Assembly (NCBI GenBank): GCA_000720845.1
Contig: JODU01000001.1
Span: 248,001 to 312,000, forward strand
Origin: Kitasatospora aureofaciens
GTDB taxonomy: Bacteria > Actinomycetota > Actinomycetes > Streptomycetales > Streptomycetaceae
Direction of reading: 5' to 3'
Length of the DNA stretch: 64,000 bases
Part shown: positions 38,678-47,665 of the stretch, one piece after another
Numbering within the stretch: the stretch's first letter is position 1
Layout of the letters: every line of letters begins with the position of its first letter
Program-made: the position numbers and the translations under genes
The notes under the pieces: generated by a model
The model's input: only the letters and a program-made list of their open reading frames with translations
What the model was told of the DNA's origin: nothing
The model's database searches: none

Positions 38678-39598
38678 GTGTCCCCCCGCATCCGGAGCGC
38701 CCTGTCGGCCGTCCTGATCGTCCTCGCCAGCCTGCTCGCACCGTGCGCCACGCTGGCGGGCTGGGCGATGCACGGGCCGGCCGACACGGGCCGCTACGTC
38801 GCGGCCATGGCCCCGCTCGCCGACGACCCGGACGTGCGGGACGCGGCCGCCGACACGCTGGGCGCCGGGTTCGCGGGCTTCGTCGACGAGGCCACGGCCG
38901 GCCCCGTGAACGGCACCGTGCGGCTCTTCGTGCGGGACGCGGCCCGGTCGTTCACCCGCACCGAGGCCTTCCACGAGGGCTGGGACGCGGCCAACCGCAC
39001 CGTCCACGCCGCCGTGCTGCGCGCCCTGCGCGACGACGGCACGGCCGGACACGCGGTCACCGTCGACCTGGCCCCCGTCACCGAACGCGTGAAGGACCGG
39101 CTCGCCGAGGACCACGTGCCCTTCGCCCGGCGCATCCCGGTCCGGCACACCGCGGTCACCGTGCTCCCGGCCCAGGACGCGGACCGGCTCAGGAAGGGCT
39201 ACCACGTGCTCGACGTCGCCGCGTTCTGGCTGCCGCTGGCAGCCGTCGTCTTCGCGGTCACCGGCATCGCCGTCGCCGCCCGCCGCCGCCGCGCCGTCAC
39301 GGCCGCCGGGATCGGCACCGCCCTCGGCGGCGCCCTGCTCGCCCTCGCCGTGCTGGTCGGCCGCCGGCTCACCGTCGCCGAACTCCCCGGCCCGGTGGAC
39401 GGCCCCGCCGCGGGCGCCGTGTACGACGCCCTCACCGAAACCCTGCGCACCGCCTCCTGGCTCCTCGTCGCCCTCGGCCTCACGGTCGCCCTGGCCTCCT
39501 GGCTCACGGGGCGCTACGGACGCCCGCCGCGCCGCCGGACCCCCGCGGAGCCCGCCCCCGGGCCCACCCCGCCCCGGCCGACCCGCACCCGGCTCTGA
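38678..39598 (+). CDS. Integral membrane protein with large extracytoplasmic loop
   Basis: The protein has 306 residues from the GTG at 38678 (MSPRIRSALSAVL); a TTG four codons upstream is possible. An N-terminal helix (~6-28) is followed by an extracytoplasmic domain of ~140 residues rich in Asp, Ala and Thr (ADTGRYVAAMAPLADDPDVRDAAADTL...). Three more helices (~178-197, 208-228, 250-272) and a Pro/Arg-rich cytosolic tail complete it. This resembles Streptomyces membrane proteins of unknown function that carry the ADTGRYVxTVAPLAxDPxV motif. No catalytic motif is seen. Confidence 0.75.
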   Translation: MSPRIRSALSAVLIVLASLLAPCATLAGWAMHGPADTGRYVAAMAPLADDPDVRDAAADTLGAGFAGFVDEATAGPVNGTVRLFVRDAARSFTRTEAFHEGWDAANRTVHAAVLRALRDDGTAGHAVTVDLAPVTERVKDRLAEDHVPFARRIPVRHTAVTVLPAQDADRLRKGYHVLDVAAFWLPLAAVVFAVTGIAVAARRRRAVTAAGIGTALGGALLALAVLVGRRLTVAELPGPVDGPAAGAVYDALTETLRTASWLLVALGLTVALASWLTGRYGRPPRRRTPAEPAPGPTPPRPTRTRL

Positions 39599-39643
39599 AA
39601 CCGCCTCGCGTGGCCCGCGCGAGGGCGGCTAGCGTCGCCGACC

Positions 39644-40015
39644 ATGACCCGGACCGAGACCGAGACCGAGACGACGACCCTGTGGCGGCCCACCGGCCCC
39701 GAGGAGCTGGCCCTCGTCGAGGCCTCCGGCTGGGCGGCCTGGCCCCCGCGCCTGCCCGAGCAGCCGATCTTCTACCCGGTCCTCGACGAGGACTACGCCG
39801 TCCGCATCGCCCGCGACTGGAACGTCCCCGCGTCCGGCTCGGGCTACGTCACCCGCTTCGAGGCCGACACCGCCTTCCTGGCGCGGTACCCCGTACGCCG
39901 GGCGGGCGGCGAGACCATCCTGGAGCTGTGGGTCCCGGCGGAGGAGCTGACGGAGTTCAACCGGCACATCGTGGGCCGCATCGAGGTCGTCCGGGAGTTC
40001 CACGCGCGGGCGTAG
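39644..40015 (+). CDS. Conserved hypothetical protein (often annotated ADP-ribosylation/crystallin J1)
   Basis: The 123-residue soluble protein contains LWRPTGPEELALVEASGWAAWPPRLP, PIFYPVLDEDYAVRIARDWNVP and VPAEELTEFNRHIVG. These match from memory a small family common in actinobacteria and labelled ADP-ribosylation/crystallin J1, though the label is not supported by an ADP-ribosylhydrolase domain of that size. A TAGCGT -10 (39630-39635) is 8 nt before the ATG, so the mRNA is probably leaderless. The N-terminus has a (Glu-Thr)n run. Confidence 0.8.
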   Translation: MTRTETETETTTLWRPTGPEELALVEASGWAAWPPRLPEQPIFYPVLDEDYAVRIARDWNVPASGSGYVTRFEADTAFLARYPVRRAGGETILELWVPAEELTEFNRHIVGRIEVVREFHARA

Positions 40016-40165
40016 GCAGATGCCGGGTCGGCACCGGGCCACGCGACCCGGCCACGCGCGACGCCCGGTTCCTGGGCCCGGCCGGCACCGGCCACCGCGC
40101 GCTGGCCGTCGACCTGACCCCGCACGCGGCGCACGGCCGGCCCTCTCCTGCCCCTACGCGACGGC

Positions 40166-42244
40166 TCAGACGCCGATGTCCCGGCCGTCCGCGCGCCACA
40201 CCGCCACGACCGCCGGGCGCACGATCTTCCCGGGTCCGTCGGGCCAGGTGCTGGCCGGCTGCTCCACGGAGGCGCCGTCGACCTCGCCCGGGTGCTGCAC
40301 GGCGACCAGCACGCGCCGGTCCTGGACGAGCGGGCCGCAGGTCTCCGCGCCGGTCGGCACGGTCAGGAACTGCTTCAGCTCACCGCGCCGGTCCCCCTTG
40401 GTCGCCACGCCGAAGAGCCCGTCGTGACTGCCGAGCGCGTTGCCGTCGGTCGAGATCCACAGGTTGCCGTGATCGTCGAAGGCGACGTTGTCGGGGCAGG
40501 AGATCGCGCTGACCCGCTCCTTCGGGAAACCCGCGAAGTAGGTCGCCGGGTCCTCGGGGTCACCGGCGACCAGGAACAGCGACCACCCGAAGCTGGTGGC
40601 GTCGGCCCGGTTCCAGCGCTCGGTCAGCTCCAGGACGTGGCCGTGCTTGTTGGAGTTGCGCGGGTTGGCCTCGTCGGGGCCCGCGTAGCCGCTCTTGCCG
40701 CGGTTGGTGTTGTTGGTGAGGGCGACGTACACCTTGCCGGTGGTCGGCGACGGCTCGATGTCCTCGGGCCGGTCCATCTTGGTGGCGCCGACCTTGTCCC
40801 CGGCGAGCCGCGTGAAGACGCACACCTCCTCGGCGCTCATCCCCTCGACGTGCGAGACGGCGCCGCGCTCCGTGGCGGTGACCAGCGGGATCCACCGGCC
40901 ACTGCCGTCGAACTCGCCGTCGTCCGGCAGCGTCCCCGATCCGTCGATCTCGATCGCCGGGGAGTCGCCGCTGAGCTTGGCGACGTAGAGGGTCCCCTCG
41001 TCGAGCAGCGAGAGGTTGTGCTCGCGCGCCCAGCGGGAGTTCCCGTGCCGCATCCGCTTGCTGCCGACGAACTTGTAGAAGTAGTCGAACCGCTCGTCGT
41101 CGCCGGTGTAGACGACCGGCCGCCCGTCGGAGGTCAGCCGCACGGTCGCGGCCTCGTGCTTGAACCGGCCGAGCAGCGTGTGCTTGCGCGGGGTGGAGTC
41201 CGGGTCGTACGGGTCGAGTTCGACCACGTACCCGAACCGGTGCACCTCGTTCGGCTCCTGAGCGACGTCGAACCGCTTGTCGAACCGCTCCCACTTGCGC
41301 TCGGTGGCCCCGGTCCCGATGCCGTACCGCTTGTCGGTGGCGCTGGAGGCGTTGGCGAAGTACTGGTTGAAGTTCTCCTCGCCGTGCAGCGTGGTGCCCC
41401 ACGGGGTGGTGCCGCCCGAGCAGTTGTTGAGGGTGCCGAGCACCTTGCGGCCGGTGCGGTCGGCGGAGGTCTTCACCAGGTCGGACCCGGCGGCGGGTCC
41501 GGTCAGCCGGAACTCGGTGGTGGCGGTGACCCGCCGGTTCAGCCGGTGCCGCGGGACGGGTGTCAGGCGGCCGCTCCTGCGCTCCTCCTCCACGGCGACG
41601 ACGGACAGCCCGTGCGCGGCCCAGGCGATCTCGACCTGCTCGCGGGTCGGGTTCTCCGGGTCGTAGCCGCGGAACATGAGCACCTCGTCGGTGTACTCGT
41701 GGTTCGCGACGAGGAGCTGGCGGTCGCGCTCGCCCCGCAGCGGCAGCAGCGCGAGGAAGTCGTTGTTGTACCCGAACTGCCCGGCCTGCGCCCTGGCGGT
41801 CTGCTTCTCGGCGTCGAAGGCGGGCGCCCCGCGCAGAATGGGTTCACCCCAACGGATGACGACGTCCTGCCGGTACCCCTCCGGGACGGTCACGGCGTCG
41901 TCGGTGTTGGGCGCGACGGGCGTGAACCGCAGCCCGCGCGCACCGGACGCCTTGGCGGGCCCCCCGTGACCCTTTCCGGCCGCGGGCGCGGCCTGCGCCG
42001 ACGGTGCCCCCGCCACGCCGACGGCCCCGGCGCCGGCGGCGGCGACGGTCACGACGGCGGCGGCCCGCATCATGGAACGGCGGCTGAGCGCACCGGCGAT
42101 GACATCGCCGACGTACTCGTTGGAGCTGGTGTTCGGCACCTCGTGGAAGCAGGCGTCACCACACCGGAAACGGCAGGTCATCGCGGACCGGCCGCCAGGA
42201 TGCGAACCGGACGGCGTCCCGATCAACGGCAGGAGCTTGCGCAC
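40166..42244 (-). CDS. phoX: PhoX-family alkaline phosphatase (DUF839), Tat-exported
   Basis: The 692-residue protein has an unusual ~60-residue N-region containing TCRFRCGDACFHEVPN, then the Tat motif SRRSMM with a following hydrophobic segment and an Ala-x-Ala-type cleavage site (PSAQAAPA). The DUF839 domain includes LLVANHEYTDEVLMF, NNCSGGTTPWGTTLHGEENFNQYF (split across the active-site Cys-Ser-Gly motif), KMDRPEDIEPSPTTGKVY and CPDNVAFDDHGNLWISTDG. PhoX uses Ca2+ and Fe3+ to release phosphate outside the cell. The GTG has GGGGAG upstream. A PHO box at 42324-42345 supports PhoP control. Confidence 0.93.
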   Translation of the reverse strand: MRKLLPLIGTPSGSHPGGRSAMTCRFRCGDACFHEVPNTSSNEYVGDVIAGALSRRSMMRAAAVVTVAAAGAGAVGVAGAPSAQAAPAAGKGHGGPAKASGARGLRFTPVAPNTDDAVTVPEGYRQDVVIRWGEPILRGAPAFDAEKQTARAQAGQFGYNNDFLALLPLRGERDRQLLVANHEYTDEVLMFRGYDPENPTREQVEIAWAAHGLSVVAVEEERRSGRLTPVPRHRLNRRVTATTEFRLTGPAAGSDLVKTSADRTGRKVLGTLNNCSGGTTPWGTTLHGEENFNQYFANASSATDKRYGIGTGATERKWERFDKRFDVAQEPNEVHRFGYVVELDPYDPDSTPRKHTLLGRFKHEAATVRLTSDGRPVVYTGDDERFDYFYKFVGSKRMRHGNSRWAREHNLSLLDEGTLYVAKLSGDSPAIEIDGSGTLPDDGEFDGSGRWIPLVTATERGAVSHVEGMSAEEVCVFTRLAGDKVGATKMDRPEDIEPSPTTGKVYVALTNNTNRGKSGYAGPDEANPRNSNKHGHVLELTERWNRADATSFGWSLFLVAGDPEDPATYFAGFPKERVSAISCPDNVAFDDHGNLWISTDGNALGSHDGLFGVATKGDRRGELKQFLTVPTGAETCGPLVQDRRVLVAVQHPGEVDGASVEQPASTWPDGPGKIVRPAVVAVWRADGRDIGV

Positions 42245-42323
42245 TGTGTTCTCCCCTTGAGAATCCCTGTATGCCCTGGTGTCAGCGCGACCGTAGGTGC
42301 ACATACGTGCGGGGACCGGGCGT

Positions 42324-42345
42324 CGCGGTGAACGGAGGGTGAACC
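42324..42345 (-). promoter_or_regulatory. PHO box of the phoX gene
   Basis: On the minus strand two contiguous 11-nt direct repeat units read GGTTCACCCTC and CGTTCACCGCG. Both match the Streptomyces PhoP repeat unit (G/T-TTCACC core). They lie 80-100 bp upstream of the phoX GTG in the right orientation. Confidence 0.75.
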
Positions 42346-42507
42346 CGCGGAATCCGTGGGGGAATTGCGGCTACGTCTCGATCCCGCCTTGACGCGTCGC
42401 CGCCCGCATGTCAGACCCTGCACAAGATCACAAGCCGGGACCGCTAACCTTACGTGTCCGTCCTGGCCAGGGATTGACGGCACCAACTCACTCGAAGGGT
42501 TGCGCTC

Positions 42508-44007
42508 ATGGGCATTCTCACTCTCCTGCGGAACGCGTTCGGCCGGTCACGCAAAGACCAGGCCGCCCAGGCGGAGGGTGTGACGCAGGAAACGGCACCA
42601 CCGGTCACCGCGCCGGAGCCGAAGCTCCCGTCCCAGCCCACCGCGCCCCCGGAGCCGGCCGAGACCCCGGACCAGCCGGAGGCCTCCCAGATCCCCGAGC
42701 CCCGCTCGGAACCCACCCCCGACGAACACGACCTCGTCAAGGCCGCCTTCGCCAACGTCACGGTCCCCAAGCCGACGGACCCGACCCCGGAGCAGGAACC
42801 GAAGGCAGAGGCGGAGGCGGAACCGAAGGCACCCGCGCCGGCAGAGGCGGAGGCGGAGGCGGAACCGAAGGCACCCGCGCAGGCGAAGGCAGAGGCAGAG
42901 CCCAAACCGGAAGCCGAGCCGAAGACGAACCCCACGTCCGTAACCGAGCCCGAACCGCAGGCCGAAGCCCAGACGGACCCCGAGGCAGAGCCGAAGCCCG
43001 AAGCCCAGACGGACCCCGAGGCGGAGCCGAAGCCCGAAGCCAAGGCGGAGCCGGAAGCCAAGGCGGAGCCGCAGGCTGAGTCCGAGCCGAAGCCGGAACC
43101 GACCAAGACCCCGGACCCGGACCCTGCCCCCACCCCCGAGCCCTCTCCCGTACCCGCGGCCGCCGACGGCGCGGAGCCCCCACAGGGGCCACCCGCACCC
43201 GACGACGAAACCAGCACGGGCGGTGCGGGTGGGAACACGGACGCCGAAGGCGAAGCCGAGGCGGCAGAGACGGCCACCCCGCCGAAGGCACACGCCGAGG
43301 CGGCAGAGACGGCCACCCCGCCGGAAGCACACGCCGAGGCGGCAAAGCCCGCAACACCCGCCGCCCGCCTCCGCACCCAGGCCCCCACCCTCACCACCGC
43401 CTACAAGGCCGCCGCCACCGCCCTCAAGAAACACGACCTCACCGGCGCCCGCGCCAAGGTCCACCTCGTCCTCGACCGCTCGGCCTCCATGCGCCCGTAC
43501 TACAAGGACGGCTCCGCCCAGGCCCTCGCCGAGCAGACCCTCGCCCTCGCGGCGCACCTCGACCCCGAGGCGACGGTCCACGTCACCTTCTTCTCCACGG
43601 AAGTGGACGGCACCGGCGACCTCACCCTCACCGACCACGAGAACAAGATCGACGAGCTGCACGCAGCGCTCGGCCGCATGGGCCGCACCAGCTACCACGC
43701 CGCCGTCGAGGCCGTCCTCGCCCACCACGAGAAGGAGGCGCCCGGCACCCCCGCCCTCGTGGTCTTCCAGACCGACGGCGCCCCCGACGCCAAGACGCCC
43801 GCCACCCAGGCGCTCACCAAGGCGGCCGCGGACCACCCGAACGTCCACTTCTCCTTCGTCGCCTTCGGTGACCCGGAGAACAAGGCCTTCGACTACCTCC
43901 GCAAGCTCAAGACGGGCAACGCCTCGCACTTCCTGGCCGGCGAGACCCCCAAGGAGCTGACCGACAAGGAGCTCTACGAGGGCGTACTGGCCGCCTGGCG
44001 CCCGTAG
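42508..44007 (+). CDS. VWA-domain protein (TerF-like) with long repetitive linker
   Basis: The 499-residue protein starts MGILTLLRNAFGRSRKD. A ~265-residue disordered region rich in Glu, Pro, Ala and Lys with tandem repeats follows. The von Willebrand A domain occupies ~310-499, with MIDAS motif DRSAS (VHLVLDRSASMRPYY), a second MIDAS Thr in GRTSYHAAVEAVL, and Asp in FQTDGAPD. The VWA domain resembles those of tellurium-resistance TerF/TerY-type proteins. The ATG follows a moderate ribosome site. It stands alone between phoX (divergent) and metG, with a strong terminator behind it. Confidence 0.9.
   Translation: MGILTLLRNAFGRSRKDQAAQAEGVTQETAPPVTAPEPKLPSQPTAPPEPAETPDQPEASQIPEPRSEPTPDEHDLVKAAFANVTVPKPTDPTPEQEPKAEAEAEPKAPAPAEAEAEAEPKAPAQAKAEAEPKPEAEPKTNPTSVTEPEPQAEAQTDPEAEPKPEAQTDPEAEPKPEAKAEPEAKAEPQAESEPKPEPTKTPDPDPAPTPEPSPVPAAADGAEPPQGPPAPDDETSTGGAGGNTDAEGEAEAAETATPPKAHAEAAETATPPEAHAEAAKPATPAARLRTQAPTLTTAYKAAATALKKHDLTGARAKVHLVLDRSASMRPYYKDGSAQALAEQTLALAAHLDPEATVHVTFFSTEVDGTGDLTLTDHENKIDELHAALGRMGRTSYHAAVEAVLAHHEKEAPGTPALVVFQTDGAPDAKTPATQALTKAAADHPNVHFSFVAFGDPENKAFDYLRKLKTGNASHFLAGETPKELTDKELYEGVLAAWRP
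42803..43345 (+). repeat. In-frame tandem repeats in the VWA protein linker
   Basis: Three repeat families follow each other. The first is two copies of an EPKAPA-type unit within 42803-42880. The second is a 36-bp unit at 42964-42999 and 43000-43035, with one base changed. The third is a 39-bp unit at 43255-43293 and 43294-43332, plus a partial third. All unit lengths are multiples of three, so copy number can change without frame loss. Confidence 0.85.
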
Positions 44008-44035
44008 CAGGGCACAGCAGCCGCACTATCGGCCC

Positions 44036-44081
44036 TTTCGGGGGGTGGACGAAGGGGAACCCCCGCGTCCACCCCCCGAAA
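44036..44081 (+). terminator. Terminator after the VWA gene
   Basis: A 16-bp perfect stem (left arm 44036-44051, right arm 44066-44081) with a 14-nt loop lies 28 bp after the stop and 30 bp before the metG promoter box. Confidence 0.85.
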
Positions 44082-44123
44082 CGCGTGTGAGTCGATCTCC
44101 GCGAGCCCAGTAGGATTTCGACC

Positions 44124-45740
44124 ATGGCGGCCACTGGAACCGAGAAGCAGGGGGCGAAGGCGTACTACGTCTCGACCCCCATCTACTACGTCAACGACGC
44201 TCCTCACCTGGGCCACGCCTATACGACCGTCGCAGGCGACGTGCTCACCCGCTGGCACCGCCAGCGCGGCGAGAAGGTGTGGTACCTCACCGGCACGGAC
44301 GAGCACGGTCAGAAGATCATGCGTACGGCCGAGGCCAACGGGGTCACCCCGCAGGCCTGGGCCGACAAGCTCGTCACCGAGGCCTGGAAGCCCCTGTGGG
44401 AGCACCTGGAGATCGCGAACGACGACTTCATCCGCACCACGCAGAAGCGGCACACCGACCGCGTCCAGGAGTTCGTGCAGGACCTGTACGACAAGGGCGA
44501 GATCTACAAGGGCGGCTACGAGGGCCCGTACTGCGTGGGCTGCGAGGAGTACAAGCTCCCCGGCGAGCTGCTCGACGGCGAGGGCGAGTACGCGGGCCAG
44601 AAGCTGTGCCCGATCCACAAGAAGCCGGTGGAGATCCTCAGCGAGGAGAACTACTTCTTCAAGCTGAGCGAGTACAGCGAGAAGCTGCTCGCCCACTACG
44701 AGGCCAACCCGGGCTTCATCCAGCCCGAGTCCGCGCGCAACGAGGTCGTGAACTTCGTCCGCCAGGGCCTCCAGGACCTCTCCATCTCCCGCTCGACCTT
44801 CGACTGGGGAGTGCCGGTCCCCTGGGACGACAAGCACGTCATCTATGTGTGGGTCGACGCCCTGCTGAACTACGCCACGGCGGTCGGCTACAACGAGAAC
44901 CCGGAGAAGTTCGAGTCGACGTTCCCGGCCGACGTGCACCTGGTCGGCAAGGACATCCTCCGCTTCCACGCGATCATCTGGCCGGCCATGCTGATGGCGC
45001 AGGGCCTGCCCCTGCCCGGGAAGATCGCGGCCAACGGCTGGCTGATGGTCGGCGGCGAGAAGATGAGCAAGTCCAACCTGACCGGCATCAAGCCGCAGGA
45101 CCTGACCACGCACTTCGGCGTGGACGCGTACCGCTGGTACTTCCTGCGCGCGATCGCGTTCGGCCAGGACGGCTCGTTCTCCTGGGAGGACTTCTCCGCC
45201 CGCTACACCAGCGAGCTGGCCAACGACTACGGCAACCTCGCCTCCCGCGTAGCGGCCATGGTCAACAAGTACTTCGGCGGCGGGCTGCCGGCCGCGACGG
45301 CCGACGGAGACGCGGAGAAGGCGATCCACGACGGTCTGACCAAGGCCGTCGCGGAGGCCGACCGGAAGATCGGCGAGGAGCTGGACTTCCAGGGCGGCAT
45401 CCTGGCGGTCTTCGACTTCGTCAAGCAGGTCAACGGCTACATCACCGAGCAGGAGCCCTGGAAGGTCGCCAAGGACGACTCGCCCGAGGGCAAGGCCCGC
45501 CTGGCGACGATCCTCTACACGGCCGCGGAGTCCCTGCGGGCGGTGGCGGTCCTCCTCAACCCGATCATGCCGGACACCTCCCAGAAGCTCTGGGACTCCC
45601 TCGGTGCCGAGCCCTCCCTCGGCGCCCTCGCGGACCAGCGGGTCCAGGACGCGGCGGACTGGGGCCGGCTGCCCGCCGGTGCCACGGTCACCAAGGGCGC
45701 GGTCCTCTTCCCACGTCTCGAAGAGAAGCCGACCGCGTAA
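44124..45740 (+). CDS. metG: Methionyl-tRNA synthetase
   Basis: The 538-residue class I synthetase has the HIGH motif as HLGHAYT (28-34), a zinc-knuckle region (YCVGCEEYK...LCPIHKK, ~135-168), KMSKS at ~313-317 and the anticodon-binding helices from ~390. It lacks the C-terminal dimerisation/EMAP domain of E. coli MetG, as usual in actinobacteria. It charges initiator and elongator tRNA-Met. A TAGGAT -10 (44111-44116) lies 7 nt before the ATG and no Shine-Dalgarno is seen, so translation is probably from a leaderless mRNA. Confidence 0.97.
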   Translation: MAATGTEKQGAKAYYVSTPIYYVNDAPHLGHAYTTVAGDVLTRWHRQRGEKVWYLTGTDEHGQKIMRTAEANGVTPQAWADKLVTEAWKPLWEHLEIANDDFIRTTQKRHTDRVQEFVQDLYDKGEIYKGGYEGPYCVGCEEYKLPGELLDGEGEYAGQKLCPIHKKPVEILSEENYFFKLSEYSEKLLAHYEANPGFIQPESARNEVVNFVRQGLQDLSISRSTFDWGVPVPWDDKHVIYVWVDALLNYATAVGYNENPEKFESTFPADVHLVGKDILRFHAIIWPAMLMAQGLPLPGKIAANGWLMVGGEKMSKSNLTGIKPQDLTTHFGVDAYRWYFLRAIAFGQDGSFSWEDFSARYTSELANDYGNLASRVAAMVNKYFGGGLPAATADGDAEKAIHDGLTKAVAEADRKIGEELDFQGGILAVFDFVKQVNGYITEQEPWKVAKDDSPEGKARLATILYTAAESLRAVAVLLNPIMPDTSQKLWDSLGAEPSLGALADQRVQDAADWGRLPAGATVTKGAVLFPRLEEKPTA

Positions 45741-45753
45741 CGCGCTCGCTACA

Positions 45754-45797
45754 GCGAAGGGCCCGGGGGAGGCAGGAGCTTCTCCCGGGTCCTTCGC
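45754..45797 (+). terminator. Terminator after metG
   Basis: GCGAAGG...CCCGGG pairs with CCCGGG...CCTTCGC (one internal mismatch) over 44 nt, followed by TTT. It starts 14 bp after the metG stop. Confidence 0.75.
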
Positions 45798-45842
45798 TTT
45801 GCGAAGATCGAACAGACAACCGGCTCACGTGGGGGGACATCC

Positions 45843-46208
45843 ATGGCACTCTTCGGCAACGCGCACAGCATCGACCCCGGTCAGGCACAGCAGGAGTACG
45901 CGCGTCTGCTCGGCCAGGGCGAGCAGGTCCACGCCGCGTACCTGCTGATACGCGACACCATCCTGTTCACCGACCGGCGGCTGATCCTGGTCGACAAGCA
46001 GGGCATCACCGGCAAGAAGACCGAGTACCACTCGATCCCGTACCGCAGCATCACGCACTTCGCGGTGGAGACGGCCGGGCACTTCGACCTCGACGCCGAA
46101 CTGAAGATCTGGCTGTCCGGCTCCCAGGCCCCCATCCAGAAGACCTTCACCAAGGGCGTCGACATCTACGAGGTCCAGGCGATCCTGACCCAGTTCGTGG
46201 CGCGCTAG
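45843..46208 (+). CDS. Bacterial PH-domain protein
   Basis: The 121-residue protein matches the bacterial PH (YvbH/DUF1696-type) layout: a helical start (SIDPGQAQQEYARLLGQGEQVHAAYLLIRD), then strands TILFTDRRLILVDKQGITGKKTEYHSIPYRSI, ITHFAVETAG, ELKIWLSG, and a final helix VQAILTQFVA. The DRRLILVD...SIPYRSI signature is well conserved in the family. Function is unknown; such domains bind small ligands or proteins. The ATG follows a GGGGGGA site. It stands alone after the metG terminator. Confidence 0.9.
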   Translation: MALFGNAHSIDPGQAQQEYARLLGQGEQVHAAYLLIRDTILFTDRRLILVDKQGITGKKTEYHSIPYRSITHFAVETAGHFDLDAELKIWLSGSQAPIQKTFTKGVDIYEVQAILTQFVAR

Positions 46209-46223
46209 ACCCGCGCCCGGCCG

Positions 46224-46436
46224 TCAGCTCCCGGCCGCGTACGCCACAAACCCCGCCCACGCCTGCGCCGCCAGCGCGAGGCGTGGGCTCGCGTCGCGGT
46301 ACTTGGAGTCGCGGACGTGCACGGAGCCGGGGCTGGTGGCCACCTCGACGCAGGAGTCGCCTTCGTTACCGTCGCTGTAGCTGCTCTTGAACCACGCCAG
46401 TTCGGAGGCATCCCCGGCGGAGGCCTTGCGGATCAT
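46224..46436 (-). CDS. DUF397 protein
   Basis: The 70-residue protein contains the DUF397 core LAWFKSSYSDGNEGDSCVEVA and VHVRDSKYRDASPRLALAAQAWAGFVA. DUF397 genes are nearly always next to an XRE/DUF5753 regulator, as here, where its ATG overlaps the regulator stop (ATGA). In Streptomyces these pairs (such as whiJ-type loci) affect development and behave in some ways like antitoxin-toxin pairs; which partner has the activity in this copy is not known. Confidence 0.92.
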   Translation of the reverse strand: MIRKASAGDASELAWFKSSYSDGNEGDSCVEVATSPGSVHVRDSKYRDASPRLALAAQAWAGFVAYAAGS

Positions 46437-47308
46437 GTTTCTCCCAGCAGTTGTTCGATGAAGGCCAGCGACTCCCCAAGCGGGAGGGCCTGCGCCCGGA
46501 TGGTGCCATAGCGCAGCTCAAGGATGCGGAGATGCCTGGGGTCGTGAATCGGCCGCCCGTTGAATGCGCCGTCGGAGCGTCCCACGGCCGTTCCGTCCTC
46601 GAACTTCAGCAACTCGATCTTGCCGTCCAGTCCGGGATGGGTCTCACGGTGCAGCGGCATCACTTGAAGGGCGACATGACGCATCCGCCCCACCTCCAAC
46701 AGACGTTCGAGCTGCCGTCGCCACACCATTGTGCCTCCGAGAGGTCGTTGGAGCGGTGCCTCTTCCAGGACGAAGCTGATTGCAGGGGCAGGGTCCCGTT
46801 CGAAGACCGACTGCCTGGCCATGCGAGCAGCGACCATCCTCTCGACTTCCTCTTCCGAGTACGGGGGTTGCCGTGACTCGAAGGCTGCCCTGGCATGTTC
46901 AGGTGTCTGCAACAGGCCACTGATGCTGTGGCACACGTAGACACCGATCTCGACCGCCCGCGCCTCCATCTGCGCCAGGTCCCGAACCTTCTTCGGATAC
47001 CGGACCTTGGCCACATCCTCCTTCATCGCGGCGAGCAGCCCGCCCGCCCCCAACACCTCGTCCGCCCTGTCGAGATACTCCGGCCGCGGAATCCGCCTGC
47101 CGCCCTCGATCTTGTAGACGAGGTCCTCGCCGTATCCCACGGCCTGGCCGAACTCACCGGCCCGCATCCCCACGGCCTCCCGGCGCAGCTTCAGCTGCCG
47201 CCCCACGGTGGCGACCACCGCCACGCCCCACTCGTCGTCCGGGTCCACCTCCCAACCCGGCTCGTCAGCCTCGGTCCTGAGCTGCCGAACCTCACCGTCC
47301 ACCGACAT
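46433..47308 (-). CDS. XRE-family regulator with DUF5753 (Scr1/WhiJ type)
   Basis: The 291-residue protein has an HTH at about 34-90 (RQLKLRREAVGMRAGEFGQAVGYGEDLVYKIEGGRRIPRPEYLDRAD spread over five helices). A DUF5753 ligand-type domain follows at ~110-285 (ARAVEIGVYVCHSISGLLQTPEHARAAF, PAISFVLEEAPLQRPLGG, VALQVMPLHRETHPGLDGKIELLKFED). The ATG at 47308 is preceded by GGAGGGG, so the 12-residue longer form is rejected. It is the upstream partner of the DUF397 gene. Confidence 0.93.
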   Translation of the reverse strand: MSVDGEVRQLRTEADEPGWEVDPDDEWGVAVVATVGRQLKLRREAVGMRAGEFGQAVGYGEDLVYKIEGGRRIPRPEYLDRADEVLGAGGLLAAMKEDVAKVRYPKKVRDLAQMEARAVEIGVYVCHSISGLLQTPEHARAAFESRQPPYSEEEVERMVAARMARQSVFERDPAPAISFVLEEAPLQRPLGGTMVWRRQLERLLEVGRMRHVALQVMPLHRETHPGLDGKIELLKFEDGTAVGRSDGAFNGRPIHDPRHLRILELRYGTIRAQALPLGESLAFIEQLLGET

Positions 47309-47665
47309 GCGCACCCCTCCGTCGTACCGCGTCGTACCAGCCACGCCCTACCCACACGCACCACCCGGAGAGCCCGGACACCACCGGACAACCACCCGCA
47401 ACCCGAAGGGGCGGGCTCCGGTCGTACCTGCGCCCCCTAAGAACCACTCACCAGGGAGAAAAGCACCCCACCAAGCCCCACCCCTCCCTCCCGTCGGTCG
47501 CAGTCACTCCCGCGGGTGAATATGCCAACTTGGCGTGATTCGGGTCCGGTTGCGTGGCCTACGCTCAGCGGCGACACGACCACCACCAGACATGCGACGG
47601 CCCCCGCCGGGAGTGGCTTCCCAATGCGAGGGCCTGACCACCAAGGAAGACAGGACCTCTTCCCG

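Noticed and set aside
42803..43345. CRISPR-like array
   Set aside because: The repeats are adjacent, in frame and encode a Pro/Glu/Ala linker; there are no unique spacers and no cas genes.
46224..47308. Classical toxin-antitoxin module
   Set aside because: The XRE/DUF5753-DUF397 pair has regulator features but no recognised toxin fold; TA behaviour is only noted as a possibility.
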